The translations under genes and the position numbers were made by a program. The notes beneath the pieces are model-generated. The model made no database searches and was not told where the DNA came from. It saw nothing but the letters and a program-made list of their open reading frames with translations. From a virus: a DNA stretch of 42,820 bases. Shown one piece after another: positions 1 to 6,805 of this stretch. Numbering within the stretch: position 1 is the stretch's first letter; the number at the start of each line of letters is the position of its first letter. The stretch lies in IMG/VR virus record IMGVR_UViG_3300046009_002946, positions 1-42,820 of that record. The stretch is one strand, 5' to 3'.

Positions 1-151
1 CTTCCATCGCAACAATACATTCTATTTTACCATTTTTGTAGTGTGGAGGCTCGTTAACCATGTCTTCTTTTTTAGCTTCGTGTACTGAGTCACCCATGTA
101 TAATTGCCCTTGTGTGTATGCATCGTAAATTGTTTTAGGTTTGTCGTTCAT
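1..151 (-). CDS. DUF3310 family protein, 3' end cut by window edge
   Basis: The minus-strand reading frame starts at ATG 151-149 and runs off the left edge after about 50 codons. The visible part contains the motif VNEPPHYKNGKIECI, which matches the conserved start of the DUF3310 domain found in phage proteins, including the nucleotide kinase T7 gp1.7. Its start overlaps the upstream stop as ATGA, so translation is probably coupled. A role in nucleotide metabolism would fit the neighbouring thyX and dut genes, but this is inference because the rest of the domain is not visible. Confidence 0.75.
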   Translation of the reverse strand, partial: MNDKPKTIYDAYTQGQLYMGDSVHEAKKEDMVNEPPHYKNGKIECIVAME

Positions 152-363
152 AGTGTTAGCTCCCAGCCTGTCGGCTTTATTAAATGTTGTTGTAAAAACT
201 TTCTACACATCTTGTTGTCTAGTGAACTAACGTCCCTGCGCTTGCGTCTTTGCAAATGGTCTTGCACTCCTGCTACCACTGCACATCTCTTACATATTGT
301 ACTATCTGTTTTAAATGCTGATTCTTCTTTGATTAAGTTACATACCTCGCATAACCTATTCAT
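148..363 (-). CDS. Small zinc-ribbon protein (71 aa)
   Basis: I place the start at the ATG at 363, which overlaps the thyX stop by 8 nt, rather than at a longer upstream start inside thyX. The protein has a CEVC pair at residues 5-8 and an ICKRC pair about 15 residues later, a four-cysteine zinc-binding pattern, followed by a very basic stretch (LQRRKRRDV). This suggests a small nucleic-acid-binding protein, or the zinc-binding front part of an HNH-like protein without a visible catalytic core. The exact function is unknown. Confidence 0.65.
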   Translation of the reverse strand: MNRLCEVCNLIKEESAFKTDSTICKRCAVVAGVQDHLQRRKRRDVSSLDNKMCRKFLQQHLIKPTGWELTL

Positions 364-940
364 GCTCAAGCTCCTTAAAGATATTTGGTGCAATACCATG
401 TAGCTGGCGGTTAATCTCATGTGCCACTGCGCGTATCTCCCACTGCACTTCTTTACCACTACGCAGTTTAATAAAGTCATACCACGCTTGGAAGTTACCG
501 ACTACCAGTAATTCTGTTGTCGTGCCTTGTGGTAAGATGAATCGTGCATCTTCTTTCTTTACGCCTTCGGCAATTAAATCTTTATAGACTTGAGTTAACT
601 CAGCATACACAGTTTCAACTATTGTCTTATGTTCACCCTTAATTGAGGGGGGTATAACCATTGCTACTTCACCTTCATTGCAATACCTCTGACTACGTTG
701 CAAGAAATCTAAATGCTTACTGCGAACAAACTGATGTGAGCAAATACGACTAATGTCTGCAACTAAGAATGTCGCATGAGCAAAGCGTAGTGTAGATAGA
801 TGACCTTTAGTCACGCAGTGTTCTGCCCGTTTGATGCACTGCTCTGGTGATTGTTCACCTGTCTTACCGTAGCATATACCTGCAAGTAATCCGATGTGTT
901 CCTCTGGGTTAGGTGTGCTTTGCACTAGGGTTACTTTCAT
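356..940 (-). CDS. thyX: FAD-dependent thymidylate synthase ThyX
   Basis: Makes dTMP from dUMP using methylene-tetrahydrofolate and reduced flavin. The 194-residue length and the C-terminal SQRY of the signature region (about residues 73-86, RSKHLDFLQRSQRY) fit ThyX. The classical RHR at the start of the signature is RSK here, a departure from the canonical motif. The ATG at 940 is preferred over the one at 955: GGAGG lies 7 nt upstream and the ATG overlaps the previous stop as ATGA. It sits in an operon with dut and a TSCPD protein, a phage DNA-precursor module. Confidence 0.88.
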   Translation of the reverse strand: MKVTLVQSTPNPEEHIGLLAGICYGKTGEQSPEQCIKRAEHCVTKGHLSTLRFAHATFLVADISRICSHQFVRSKHLDFLQRSQRYCNEGEVAMVIPPSIKGEHKTIVETVYAELTQVYKDLIAEGVKKEDARFILPQGTTTELLVVGNFQAWYDFIKLRSGKEVQWEIRAVAHEINRQLHGIAPNIFKELEHE

Positions 941-1248
941 ATTTTGTCCTCCCATGAGAAGTTGTATCTATCTTTTGCTTTAAATATCAGTAAGCCTCTT
1001 TCATCAACCTCATCAACCTCATCAACCTCATCACACGTAAACTCAGGCATATTACAAAAAGTATAAGGAGATTTCTCATCAGGTACGCTGTCATATAACA
1101 AGCGTAATACCTCTTGCATAATCCAGAACTTATCCATTACTTCTGTAAACTCTTTAAGAAACTCTTCACTAACCTCAACCTCTTTACCAAACCCATCACC
1201 TATATCATATATGGGGTAGAGCTCATCCTCACTAACTTTTAGTTTCAT
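937..1248 (-). CDS. Acidic hypothetical protein with a DEV tandem repeat (103 aa)
   Basis: The start is placed at ATG 1248, which overlaps the preceding stop as ATGA; the longer frame to 1293 would overlap the neighbour more. The protein is strongly acidic. A short run of Asp-Glu-Val triplets near residue 80 is encoded by an in-frame 9-bp tandem repeat, so its length could vary by slippage without a frameshift. I recognise no domain. Its coupling to thyX suggests co-expression only. Confidence 0.65.
   Translation of the reverse strand: MKLKVSEDELYPIYDIGDGFGKEVEVSEEFLKEFTEVMDKFWIMQEVLRLLYDSVPDEKSPYTFCNMPEFTCDEVDEVDEVDERGLLIFKAKDRYNFSWEDKI
1002..1033. repeat. 9-bp in-frame tandem repeat
   Basis: The unit CATCAACCT occurs three times in a row (1002-1010, 1011-1019, 1020-1028), followed by a partial fourth copy. 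It lies inside the coding sequence at 937-1248 and encodes repeated Asp-Glu-Val. Confidence 0.9.
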
Positions 1249-1445
1249 TTCTTCTCTCCAGTAAGTTGATAAGGATGACAGGTTAAATTCCATCTGCCTG
1301 CAAACTGCAAATTTTTAAATGCAAAATCCTGTTTAACTGCCGCGCTTTCACACGATGCCTTATCTGCAAAATCGATTGTTGATTGTGTAAGCTCACCGTG
1401 AGTTGTTACAGCGATAATTAAAATATAGGCTGTTGTACTAATCAT
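1245..1445 (-). CDS. Small exported protein (66 aa)
   Basis: The ATG at 1445 overlaps the dut stop by 8 nt. The N-terminus (MISTTAYILIIAVTTHGEL) is a hydrophobic signal-like segment, followed by a soluble region with two cysteines (SCESAAV and LTCHP) that could form a disulfide outside the cytoplasm. The layout resembles the product at 6557-6805, which also has a hydrophobic start, an Ala-Cys-Asn region and a second late cysteine; the two may be paralogous. Function unknown. Confidence 0.6.
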   Translation of the reverse strand: MISTTAYILIIAVTTHGELTQSTIDFADKASCESAAVKQDFAFKNLQFAGRWNLTCHPYQLTGEKK

Positions 1446-1881
1446 TACCTGTACTCCCAAAGCCACCTGCACCACGCTCAGTCACTGTGCTGAACTCCTC
1501 AACTTCTACAAACTCTGCTCGAATTACTGGAACAAAAAGCATCTGTGCAATCCTGTCTTGTGGGGATATTTTATACAGCCCGTTACCTGTGTTCTTAATA
1601 CTAACTTTAAGCTCACCTTGATAGTCACTATCAATTAAACCAACCGAGTTACCCAACTTGATACCATAGTTATGTCCAAGTCCACTACGAGGCATGATAA
1701 GAGCCGCCGCTTCTACGTCATGGATATTTATTGCAATACCTGTCGGTATCATCGCAACCTCACCTAAATCTAACTTAATCGGTTTTGTGATGTTAGCTCT
1801 TAAGTCTACTGCCGCACTGCCCAAAGTTTCATAGGCAGGAATAACTACATTCTTTGTTAACTTCTTAATTTCAATTTTCAT
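1438..1881 (-). CDS. dut: Deoxyuridine triphosphatase (dUTPase)
   Basis: Hydrolyses dUTP to dUMP and pyrophosphate, supplying ThyX and keeping uracil out of phage DNA. All five trimeric dUTPase motifs are visible: AAVDLRA (23-29), PRSGLG (64-69), GLIDSDYQG with the catalytic Asp (81-89), RIAQMLF (110-116) and the C-terminal glycine-rich RGAGGFGSTG (136-145). The 147-residue length is normal for the family. The gene overlaps its upstream neighbour by 11 nt and its downstream one by 8 nt, so it belongs to the leftward operon. Confidence 0.97.
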   Translation of the reverse strand: MKIEIKKLTKNVVIPAYETLGSAAVDLRANITKPIKLDLGEVAMIPTGIAINIHDVEAAALIMPRSGLGHNYGIKLGNSVGLIDSDYQGELKVSIKNTGNGLYKISPQDRIAQMLFVPVIRAEFVEVEEFSTVTERGAGGFGSTGND

Positions 1882-2092
1882 TTTCTACTCCAATACCGTG
1901 TTCTTTTTCTATTGCTCTGACAAACTTAAAATAGGGGTTATTATCAATGTAACCATACTCGTTTAAAAAGCCGTAGACAGAACCATCATCATCTTTAACA
2001 TGATCAAGAGTGAATCCTGCATTGTATCCAATGTTAAAAATTTCATCTTCACTCAAAGGTTCACGTTTTGGTGGTGCTTGTTCTTTATTCAT
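1871..2092 (-). CDS. Conserved phage hypothetical protein (73 aa)
   Basis: A small acidic protein with a GAGAG ribosome binding site directly before the ATG. The C-terminal segment FVRAIEKEHGI resembles a tail seen in many small phage early proteins of unknown function. It overlaps the start of dut by 11 nt, so the two are likely co-translated. No catalytic motif is visible. Confidence 0.7.
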   Translation of the reverse strand: MNKEQAPPKREPLSEDEIFNIGYNAGFTLDHVKDDDGSVYGFLNEYGYIDNNPYFKFVRAIEKEHGIGVENEN

Positions 2093-2099
2093 CTCTCAA

Positions 2100-2702
2100 T
2101 CACCCACACTTGCTATCGCCACAATTAGTACACGTCATACAGCCATCCATTAGTATCAGAGCTTTGACATTACATTTAGTGCAGAGTTGCATCTCAACAC
2201 CTTTAGCTTCTTCTTTCTTAGCTTCCAAGTACGCTTGTTGATGTGCGTCCACTTCAACTTTAATAACACCTATGCTTATTAAATGTTGCTCGATAACTGT
2301 TCCTATTTCTGCTACGAGCGATGGCATATACACACCACCTTTTTTATAGTAACCACCTTTCGGGTCAAACACATTCTTAAGTTCTTCAACTAAAAACGTA
2401 GAGTCACCACCTTTTCTCCACACTGCGGACACCAAACGCGTTAATGCAAGTACCCACTGAAAGTGCTCCATGTTCTTACTGTTAATAAACATCTCGTAGG
2501 GATGACGCTCGTCACCGTTAAGCACCATATCATTGATAGTGATATACAGAGCGTGTTCGCTTTGTGGCGTTTTTACTTTGTACGTTGTACCCGTCAAATG
2601 CGGTGGGCGAGGAAAATTCTCGTGTATCATCTCAAACACTACTTTTTCTTCTGTCTTATCAACTACTTTGTAGCCTACAATCTTTTGGTCAATTTTATTC
2701 AT
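2100..2702 (-). CDS. TSCPD-domain protein, NrdJb-like
   Basis: The middle of this 200-residue protein (HPYEMFINSKN, then LVSAVWRKGG, then GGYYKKGG and PSLVAEIG) matches the TSCPD domain that forms the C-terminal part of many B12-dependent (class II) ribonucleotide reductases or a separate NrdJb subunit. The C-terminus has a zinc-ribbon-like cysteine cluster (CTKC, then GCMTCTNCGDSKC), also typical of class II reductase tails. No catalytic reductase subunit is visible in the window, so the partner may lie beyond the left edge or in the host. The nucleotide-metabolism context supports a dNTP-synthesis role. Confidence 0.75.
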   Translation of the reverse strand: MNKIDQKIVGYKVVDKTEEKVVFEMIHENFPRPPHLTGTTYKVKTPQSEHALYITINDMVLNGDERHPYEMFINSKNMEHFQWVLALTRLVSAVWRKGGDSTFLVEELKNVFDPKGGYYKKGGVYMPSLVAEIGTVIEQHLISIGVIKVEVDAHQQAYLEAKKEEAKGVEMQLCTKCNVKALILMDGCMTCTNCGDSKCG

Positions 2703-2835
2703 CTATCATGTCCTCTAAAAATTCCCCAATACAATCTAGCAGTATGCTAAGCCCTAATAACATCTGACTTGCTAAGTACAACAAACAGCAAGTACAGAAT
2801 ACAGGGAACTTCAATATGTTTATTAGTGTCTTCAT
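2695..2835 (-). CDS. Tiny membrane protein (46 aa)
   Basis: This frame starts at ATG 2835, overlapping the preceding TGA as ATGA, and ends 8 nt inside the next gene. Residues 10-37 are almost wholly hydrophobic with three cysteines (VFCTCCLLYLA, then LLGLSILL), followed by an acidic tail (EFLEDMIDE). It probably spans the membrane once. The ATGA coupling is the main argument that it is real. Confidence 0.5.
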   Translation of the reverse strand: MKTLINILKFPVFCTCCLLYLASQMLLGLSILLDCIGEFLEDMIDE

Positions 2836-2990
2836 CTCTGATGCTTCACTACGTTAAAAATAGGGCGTTGTTCTTTGCACTTGTCACATTCACGATACCC
2901 ACGACTTTGATACACTCTCCAATGGTCATGCTTACAGTGTACTGCGCTAGTCACAGGAGTTACTGCTTCTACCTTTTTAACTTTGTCCAT
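2832..2990 (-). CDS. Small zinc-finger protein (52 aa)
   Basis: The start at ATG 2990 has GAGG 5 nt upstream and is preferred over a longer frame. The C-terminal half carries a CKHDH and CDKC pattern (Cys-x-His-x-His, then Cys-x2-Cys about 15 residues later) that could bind one zinc ion. The stop overlaps the next ATG as ATGA. Function unknown. Confidence 0.55.
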   Translation of the reverse strand: MDKVKKVEAVTPVTSAVHCKHDHWRVYQSRGYRECDKCKEQRPIFNVVKHQR

Positions 2991-3058
2991 ATAATCCTCA
3001 TCGATAAGCCAAGTAATCCTACATAAGCAACAAGTGCCACCCAATCATCTAAGGTCAT
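2969..3058 (-). CDS. Possible tiny membrane protein (29 aa)
   Basis: The frame from ATG 3058 has an AGGGG-type ribosome binding site about 6 nt upstream. It encodes a hydrophobic helix (VALVAYVGLLGLSM) followed by a basic end (WTKLKR), a normal inside-positive single-span layout. It overlaps both neighbours in other frames. Its size makes it uncertain. Confidence 0.4.
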   Translation of the reverse strand: MTLDDWVALVAYVGLLGLSMRIIWTKLKR

Positions 3059-3137
3059 CGTCATCCCCTTTAGTGTACTCAATCATAAAACAGACCATAG
3101 TAATTCCAATTACAGTCCAATACGTTATCTCAGCCAT
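3045..3137 (-). CDS. Possible tiny membrane protein (30 aa)
   Basis: ATG 3137 lies inside the last codons of the upstream small gene. The product begins with a hydrophobic helix (YWTVIGITMVCFMI) and ends with an acidic tail (GDDDD). It belongs to a chain of overlapping tiny frames between 2695 and 3469. No homology is recognised. Confidence 0.42.
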   Translation of the reverse strand: MAEITYWTVIGITMVCFMIEYTKGDDDDLR

Positions 3138-3279
3138 CTAACACCTCTTGTTCTTCCATCGCTCTGAGCATCAGCTTGAGTTGCTGTATCTCTGCGAGGA
3201 TTTTAAGTTTAACTTTCTTTAATTCTTTCTTGTTCTTCTGCGCCATCTCAAGGCGTTTATACACTTCAGTCTTTGTCAT
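3130..3279 (-). CDS. Short Lys/Glu-rich coiled-coil protein (49 aa)
   Basis: Starts at ATG 3279, overlapping the upstream gene by 14 nt, and ends 8 nt past the start of the next frame. It is a highly charged helix (many Lys, Glu and Gln with regularly spaced Leu and Met), probably one coiled coil. No known family is recognised. Confidence 0.5.
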   Translation of the reverse strand: MTKTEVYKRLEMAQKNKKELKKVKLKILAEIQQLKLMLRAMEEQEVLDG

Positions 3280-3469
3280 CTTCGTCTCCCATATGTTCTA
3301 TATGTGTGATTGCCATATCTAAACTCTCTATGGCACATTTATTACACCATTTAATAAAATCCCAATCGGATTCTTCATCTTCTAGTGGCGTAGGTATTGA
3401 AGTACCCATAACAATAAGTTGATGTATGATGTGCCTACACTGCTCTATTATGTTTTGTTCGGTATCCAT
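3266..3469 (-). CDS. Hypothetical protein (67 aa)
   Basis: An acidic small protein directly downstream of the DNA polymerase, 9 nt after its stop. It is rich in His, Cys and Ile at the front (IIEQCRHIIHQLIVMG) and contains a WCNKC pair in the middle. The pattern suggests a small helical protein, possibly metal-binding. I do not recognise it. Confidence 0.6.
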   Translation of the reverse strand: MDTEQNIIEQCRHIIHQLIVMGTSIPTPLEDEESDWDFIKWCNKCAIESLDMAITHIEHMGDEDDKD

Positions 3470-3478
3470 CTTTCTCTC

Positions 3479-6142
3479 CTAACAATCAGCTATACTTCTA
3501 CCCCAGCCGCCCTCAGCCGCTAGTGGTATACCTTGCATCCACTCTGGTGGTCTGCACATCTCTTCAATTAAAAAGTCTAAGGCTTCCTGCGCCTCATCCT
3601 CTGGCACAACTATATACAGCGCGTCATGAATAGACAGCGCGATTTGATACCTCTTAGCTATGCGAACCATAGCCTCTGACATGATGCATCGTGCCGTACC
3701 TTGCACCAGATTGTTTGTTAACTTACCGCCGTAAAGTCTATCATATCCATTGCGCAGTTTATACTTGTAACCCTTCTCGCCAGACGATTCGTCTATCACA
3801 TTCTCAAGCTGTGGGTACTGCATATATAGACCAGACGGGAACTTCACACCACGCTTACCATCTACTATATACAAACCATTGCGACCAAATGTAAACGTAC
3901 CATCGTCAGCGATTGCCTTAATAGCACTACTACACGTCTTCCAAAACGCTGTCACCCCTGTGTATGTATTGCGGTAGAGGTCTACGATGCGCTTCGCCTC
4001 TGCCTCACCTAAGTCAGTACCTGACTGTGATTTTATAGAGTTTTGGAGTTTAGAATGTCCTACACCAAAGATAAGCCCGAGCTGGCAGTTATGGACAATT
4101 ATAGGACCTCTATTTGTAAGTACTGTAAATCTATTTCTCGTACCTACTGAGTTCAAGTCGTAGACGGGTAACCTCATCTTCGAGGTCATTGACCCTTCGT
4201 TTGTTTCTGTTATTGTCGCTCCTTGAGACGAACCTAATATTCCCCGGCTCGTACCCTCTATTGTTGTCTCTCCTGTCCATATCGTACTCTGGGATGTCCC
4301 ATCCTTCCAAGGTCTGTACATACTTAAGGAATTCCCCTTTGTCATTACGCCACTCATCACATACAGTAATTCCTCTTGCCCCATACGATTTGTACGACCC
4401 ATTAGAGGGTGTATGACATCTAGTAATTGCTGCACATAGCCTATTAAGTAGCCTAGCCCTATGGTCATCGTCTGGCATACTACTAATGTAGTTCCAATAT
4501 CTTTTTGTAGCCCCTGCTTTACGAGCGCACTTAAAGCATCTAGTAGTCTTAAACTCTTTGAAGTTATGCTGGTCCAACGTGTATTCAGGAAACCCACAAT
4601 CACATTTAACAATGAGGGCTTTGAGTCCCCCTTTTGCCCCCAACACGTACCCTGTAACGGTAATTTTTCCGACCCTGCATCCAATACTTGGGATAGGTCG
4701 CACTCTGTTGAACCCACCTGATCTGCTCGTACCCACTTCTGTCCTGACCACACTAGGTGATCTGGAGTTAACCAAATCCCGCAAATCTCTAGCGTTTCTT
4801 TCAAACCGTTCGTAACTAATCCTAGGTGGCATACCCATTCCTCCCCATCCCATACCCTATCATTTATGGAAACTTTTTCTATAGGTTTCCACCCCGATTC
4901 ACATAGTACAGGAGTTCCCTTGGCAAGACAAGTTTTACCGATAAACCGCTGTGCCTTAGTTACCTCCTCGTATGGCACGTTAAACGCAAGGGATGCAAAC
5001 TCCTTATACAAATCCCGACCATCACCTAGTGACTTGAGAGCCTCCATCTCATCACATACCCAAAGACCCACACGCAGTTCAATGTTAGATAAGTCAGCCC
5101 CTACTACGACCATACCATCAGGTGCAATAATAGACTTCTTAAGTGTGCTATCTCTTGGTAAGTTCTGGAAATTTACCTTCTGCCCACCACCTGCTGACCA
5201 CCTGCCTGTTGCCGCACCATAATAGTTTAGCGGTATGGGTAAGTAATTAGTTCGTTTAGCGATTCCAATAAAGCGTTCAGTCCGTGTTTCTTCGATTGTA
5301 CTCTTAACACCAAGTCGCGTTGCGACCAGTACCTGCACATCTGGGTTCTCATGTTCGAGTAAGTCTTTGAGTCCGTCATCAGTCTTTGCGAAGGCATACG
5401 TTAGTTTTCCTGTAGTAGGTGATACTTTCATTGGTACATCAACCCCGTAGCTCTCAAGCAGTGCCGCGAACTTAGGGTTACTCATCAACTCTTTCTTATC
5501 GGCAACCACTCGACTCAGTAAGTCTTCCTTCTTTGTGCGTACTTCATGCAGGTAGGACTCCAGCATAGGCAGGTCGATAGTTAGCGTAGGGTTTGTTGCC
5601 ATCTTAATAGTAATATCAATTAGCGATAGCTCCTGTGTGTTGAAGTGCGGCATCAGTGCATGGAATAGCTTATACGTAACCTCCACATCGTTCACACAGT
5701 ATTCACCATACCTTGCAAGCTCTTCCTCAGTAAAGTCTTTGAGGTGTTTACCCAATGCGTTTACTACCTCCGTACCCTTCGCCCCTAGTTCATAATACTC
5801 TACTAGTTTAGCTAGGCTACCGCCTACTGATATGCCATGTATTGCACGAGCCATAGACAGGGTGTCTATATACCTCTTAGCCGTGATACCAAAATACTCT
5901 GATAGAATCGTTGCATCAAAGAATGTGTTATGGCACAGCAGGATTTGATTAGGTATATCGTATAAGTCTAGGTACGCCTTAAGCTCCTCCTTAGTTCCTG
6001 TGTAAAAGATAGTAGGTTTATCGTCTACCTTGATGCCTACACCAATCACCTCAAACTCATCACCGTTTACATACTCTTCAGTGGTTAGCTTAGATAAGCT
6101 GTAGGTCTTGCTGTAATACGTTTCCATATCTAGCGTAATCAT
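3479..6142 (-). CDS. Family A DNA polymerase with 3'-5' exonuclease, interrupted by an intein
   Basis: Replicative DNA polymerase, about 606 residues once the 281-residue intein is removed. The N-terminal DEDD proofreading domain shows LDMET (4-8), HNTFFD (71-76) and YCVNDVEVTY (148-157). The polymerase domain shows a GRWSAGGG...NFQNLPR region, motif A GADLSNIELR with catalytic Asp350, motif B (QRFIGKT then CQLGLIFG) and motif C SIHDALY with catalytic Asp840. Motif C reads HDA where most family members have HDE. The intein sits inside motif B, the O-helix that contacts the incoming nucleotide, a typical essential insertion site. The start overlaps the preceding stop as ATGA. Confidence 0.96.
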   Translation of the reverse strand: MITLDMETYYSKTYSLSKLTTEEYVNGDEFEVIGVGIKVDDKPTIFYTGTKEELKAYLDLYDIPNQILLCHNTFFDATILSEYFGITAKRYIDTLSMARAIHGISVGGSLAKLVEYYELGAKGTEVVNALGKHLKDFTEEELARYGEYCVNDVEVTYKLFHALMPHFNTQELSLIDITIKMATNPTLTIDLPMLESYLHEVRTKKEDLLSRVVADKKELMSNPKFAALLESYGVDVPMKVSPTTGKLTYAFAKTDDGLKDLLEHENPDVQVLVATRLGVKSTIEETRTERFIGIAKRTNYLPIPLNYYGAATGRWSAGGGQKVNFQNLPRDSTLKKSIIAPDGMVVVGADLSNIELRVGLWVCDEMEALKSLGDGRDLYKEFASLAFNVPYEEVTKAQRFIGKTCLAKGTPVLCESGWKPIEKVSINDRVWDGEEWVCHLGLVTNGLKETLEICGIWLTPDHLVWSGQKWVRADQVGSTECDLSQVLDAGSEKLPLQGTCWGQKGDSKPSLLNVIVGFLNTRWTSITSKSLRLLDALSALVKQGLQKDIGTTLVVCQTMTIGLGYLIGYVQQLLDVIHPLMGRTNRMGQEELLYVMSGVMTKGNSLSMYRPWKDGTSQSTIWTGETTIEGTSRGILGSSQGATITETNEGSMTSKMRLPVYDLNSVGTRNRFTVLTNRGPIIVHNCQLGLIFGVGHSKLQNSIKSQSGTDLGEAEAKRIVDLYRNTYTGVTAFWKTCSSAIKAIADDGTFTFGRNGLYIVDGKRGVKFPSGLYMQYPQLENVIDESSGEKGYKYKLRNGYDRLYGGKLTNNLVQGTARCIMSEAMVRIAKRYQIALSIHDALYIVVPEDEAQEALDFLIEEMCRPPEWMQGIPLAAEGGWGRSIADC
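4088..4930 (-). other. Intein in the DNA polymerase motif B
   Basis: Residues 405-685 of the polymerase precursor form an intein. It begins with Cys405 in block A (CLAKGTPVL), has block B with TPDH (His462), block F (LPVYDLNS...NRFTVL), and ends with VHN followed by Cys686 as the +1 nucleophile. Removing it rejoins motif B as GKT-CQLGLIFG, so protein splicing is needed for an active polymerase. No LAGLIDADG domain is visible in frame. The 130 or so residues between blocks B and F have no recognisable domain in the polymerase frame, because this DNA mostly encodes an HNH endonuclease in another frame. Confidence 0.93.
4131..4832 (-). CDS. HNH homing endonuclease encoded out of frame inside the intein
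   Basis: An open frame of 233 codons lies wholly inside the intein DNA on the same strand, in the -1 frame relative to the polymerase. It has a zinc-ribbon-like N-terminal part (CDCG at 77-80, CFKC at 99-102) and a classical phage HNH core: RCH (139-141), YGARGITVCDEW (150-161), DMDRRDNN and GYEPGNIRF (184-201) and a final NRNKR. A GGGGAGG ribosome binding site 7 nt before ATG 4832 suggests independent translation; ATGs at 4853 and 4838 are alternatives. Its stop lies inside the codons for intein block F. It presumably cuts intein-free polymerase genes (inference). Confidence 0.9.
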   Translation of the reverse strand: MPPRISYERFERNARDLRDLVNSRSPSVVRTEVGTSRSGGFNRVRPIPSIGCRVGKITVTGYVLGAKGGLKALIVKCDCGFPEYTLDQHNFKEFKTTRCFKCARKAGATKRYWNYISSMPDDDHRARLLNRLCAAITRCHTPSNGSYKSYGARGITVCDEWRNDKGEFLKYVQTLEGWDIPEYDMDRRDNNRGYEPGNIRFVSRSDNNRNKRRVNDLEDEVTRLRLELSRYEK

Positions 6143-6342
6143 TTCGTCACCATGTTACCTTGCACATCGCGGGTTAACTCATATACCCCATACATCTTAC
6201 CGTCTCGTAGCATGAACTCACCGATGTTTGTCTTAATGATTTCATGGTAGTGTCTGTGCAATGCGCAGACTGTGAGTGTACCTGCTAGTATACCTGCTAA
6301 AAAGATTGCCACTGCAACCCAAATAAAGTTTTCATCTTTCAT
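6139..6342 (-). CDS. Single-span membrane protein (67 aa)
   Basis: ATG 6342 is preferred over the GTG frame at 6354 because it follows the previous stop by 5 nt. Residues 6-27 form a hydrophobic transmembrane segment (FIWVAVAIFLAGILAGTLTV), followed by a soluble His-containing tail. The stop overlaps the polymerase start as ATGA. No function is recognised. Confidence 0.6.
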   Translation of the reverse strand: MKDENFIWVAVAIFLAGILAGTLTVCALHRHYHEIIKTNIGEFMLRDGKMYGVYELTRDVQGNMVTK

Positions 6343-6347
6343 ATCAA

Positions 6348-6560
6348 TCACCACAATTTTTTAGGACGTCCACGAGGGGACAAATAAGTATTTACCAGCG
6401 ATAACGCTTTTTCTAAATCGTCTAGTGCCCATAGCCATGACATCTTCCCATAGGTATCTACTCCAACAGGAGAAGCATTGAGAGCGATTAACTTCCTTCT
6501 GAGCGTAGCTTGCGACATCCCTGTCTTCTTCGTAAACTGTTTAACCGTCATGGTTTTCAT
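6348..6560 (-). CDS. Small helix-turn-helix DNA-binding protein (70 aa)
   Basis: The first 30 residues (MTVKQFTKKTG, then MSQATLRRKL) look like a winged-helix or excisionase/MerR-type helix-turn-helix. A conserved-looking SPVGVDTYGKMSWLW segment follows, and the C-terminus ends with an RGRPKK AT-hook-like motif. It may act as a small transcription regulator or replication accessory factor. It overlaps the upstream gene as ATGA. Confidence 0.65.
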   Translation of the reverse strand: MKTMTVKQFTKKTGMSQATLRRKLIALNASPVGVDTYGKMSWLWALDDLEKALSLVNTYLSPRGRPKKLW

Positions 6561-6805
6561 TGCACCACTCCCGTAGCTGAGTCGTTACATACTGCTGTGA
6601 TAATACGAGTAGGTCTTTTACTCATCTGATAAGCCCCTATTGCAAGATTCCATTCCTCCTTAGCATTGTTGCAAGCCGTCATGCTGTCATAGGGGATTAC
6701 ACTGGTAGTGTAGGCTATGGTTTCATGGCTCGTTGTGCGTCCTTTCTTGTCGATGTTGGTATCGACAGTTAAAAAACTTAATGTAAGTACAAGTGTTGCG
6801 CTCAT
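6557..6805 (-). CDS. Small exported protein (82 aa)
   Basis: A hydrophobic start (MSATLVLTLSFLTV) suggests a signal peptide, although positive charges before it are lacking. The soluble part has two cysteines (TACNNAKEEW and TAVCND). A good AGGAGA site precedes the ATG. It resembles the product at 1245-1445 in length, layout and cysteine spacing and may be paralogous. Possible role in the periplasm; not established. Confidence 0.6.
   Translation of the reverse strand: MSATLVLTLSFLTVDTNIDKKGRTTSHETIAYTTSVIPYDSMTACNNAKEEWNLAIGAYQMSKRPTRIITAVCNDSATGVVQ

Noticed and set aside
4189-4815. Plus-strand frames across the intein.
   Set aside because: They lack start signals and conserved motifs; the minus-strand frames explain this DNA.
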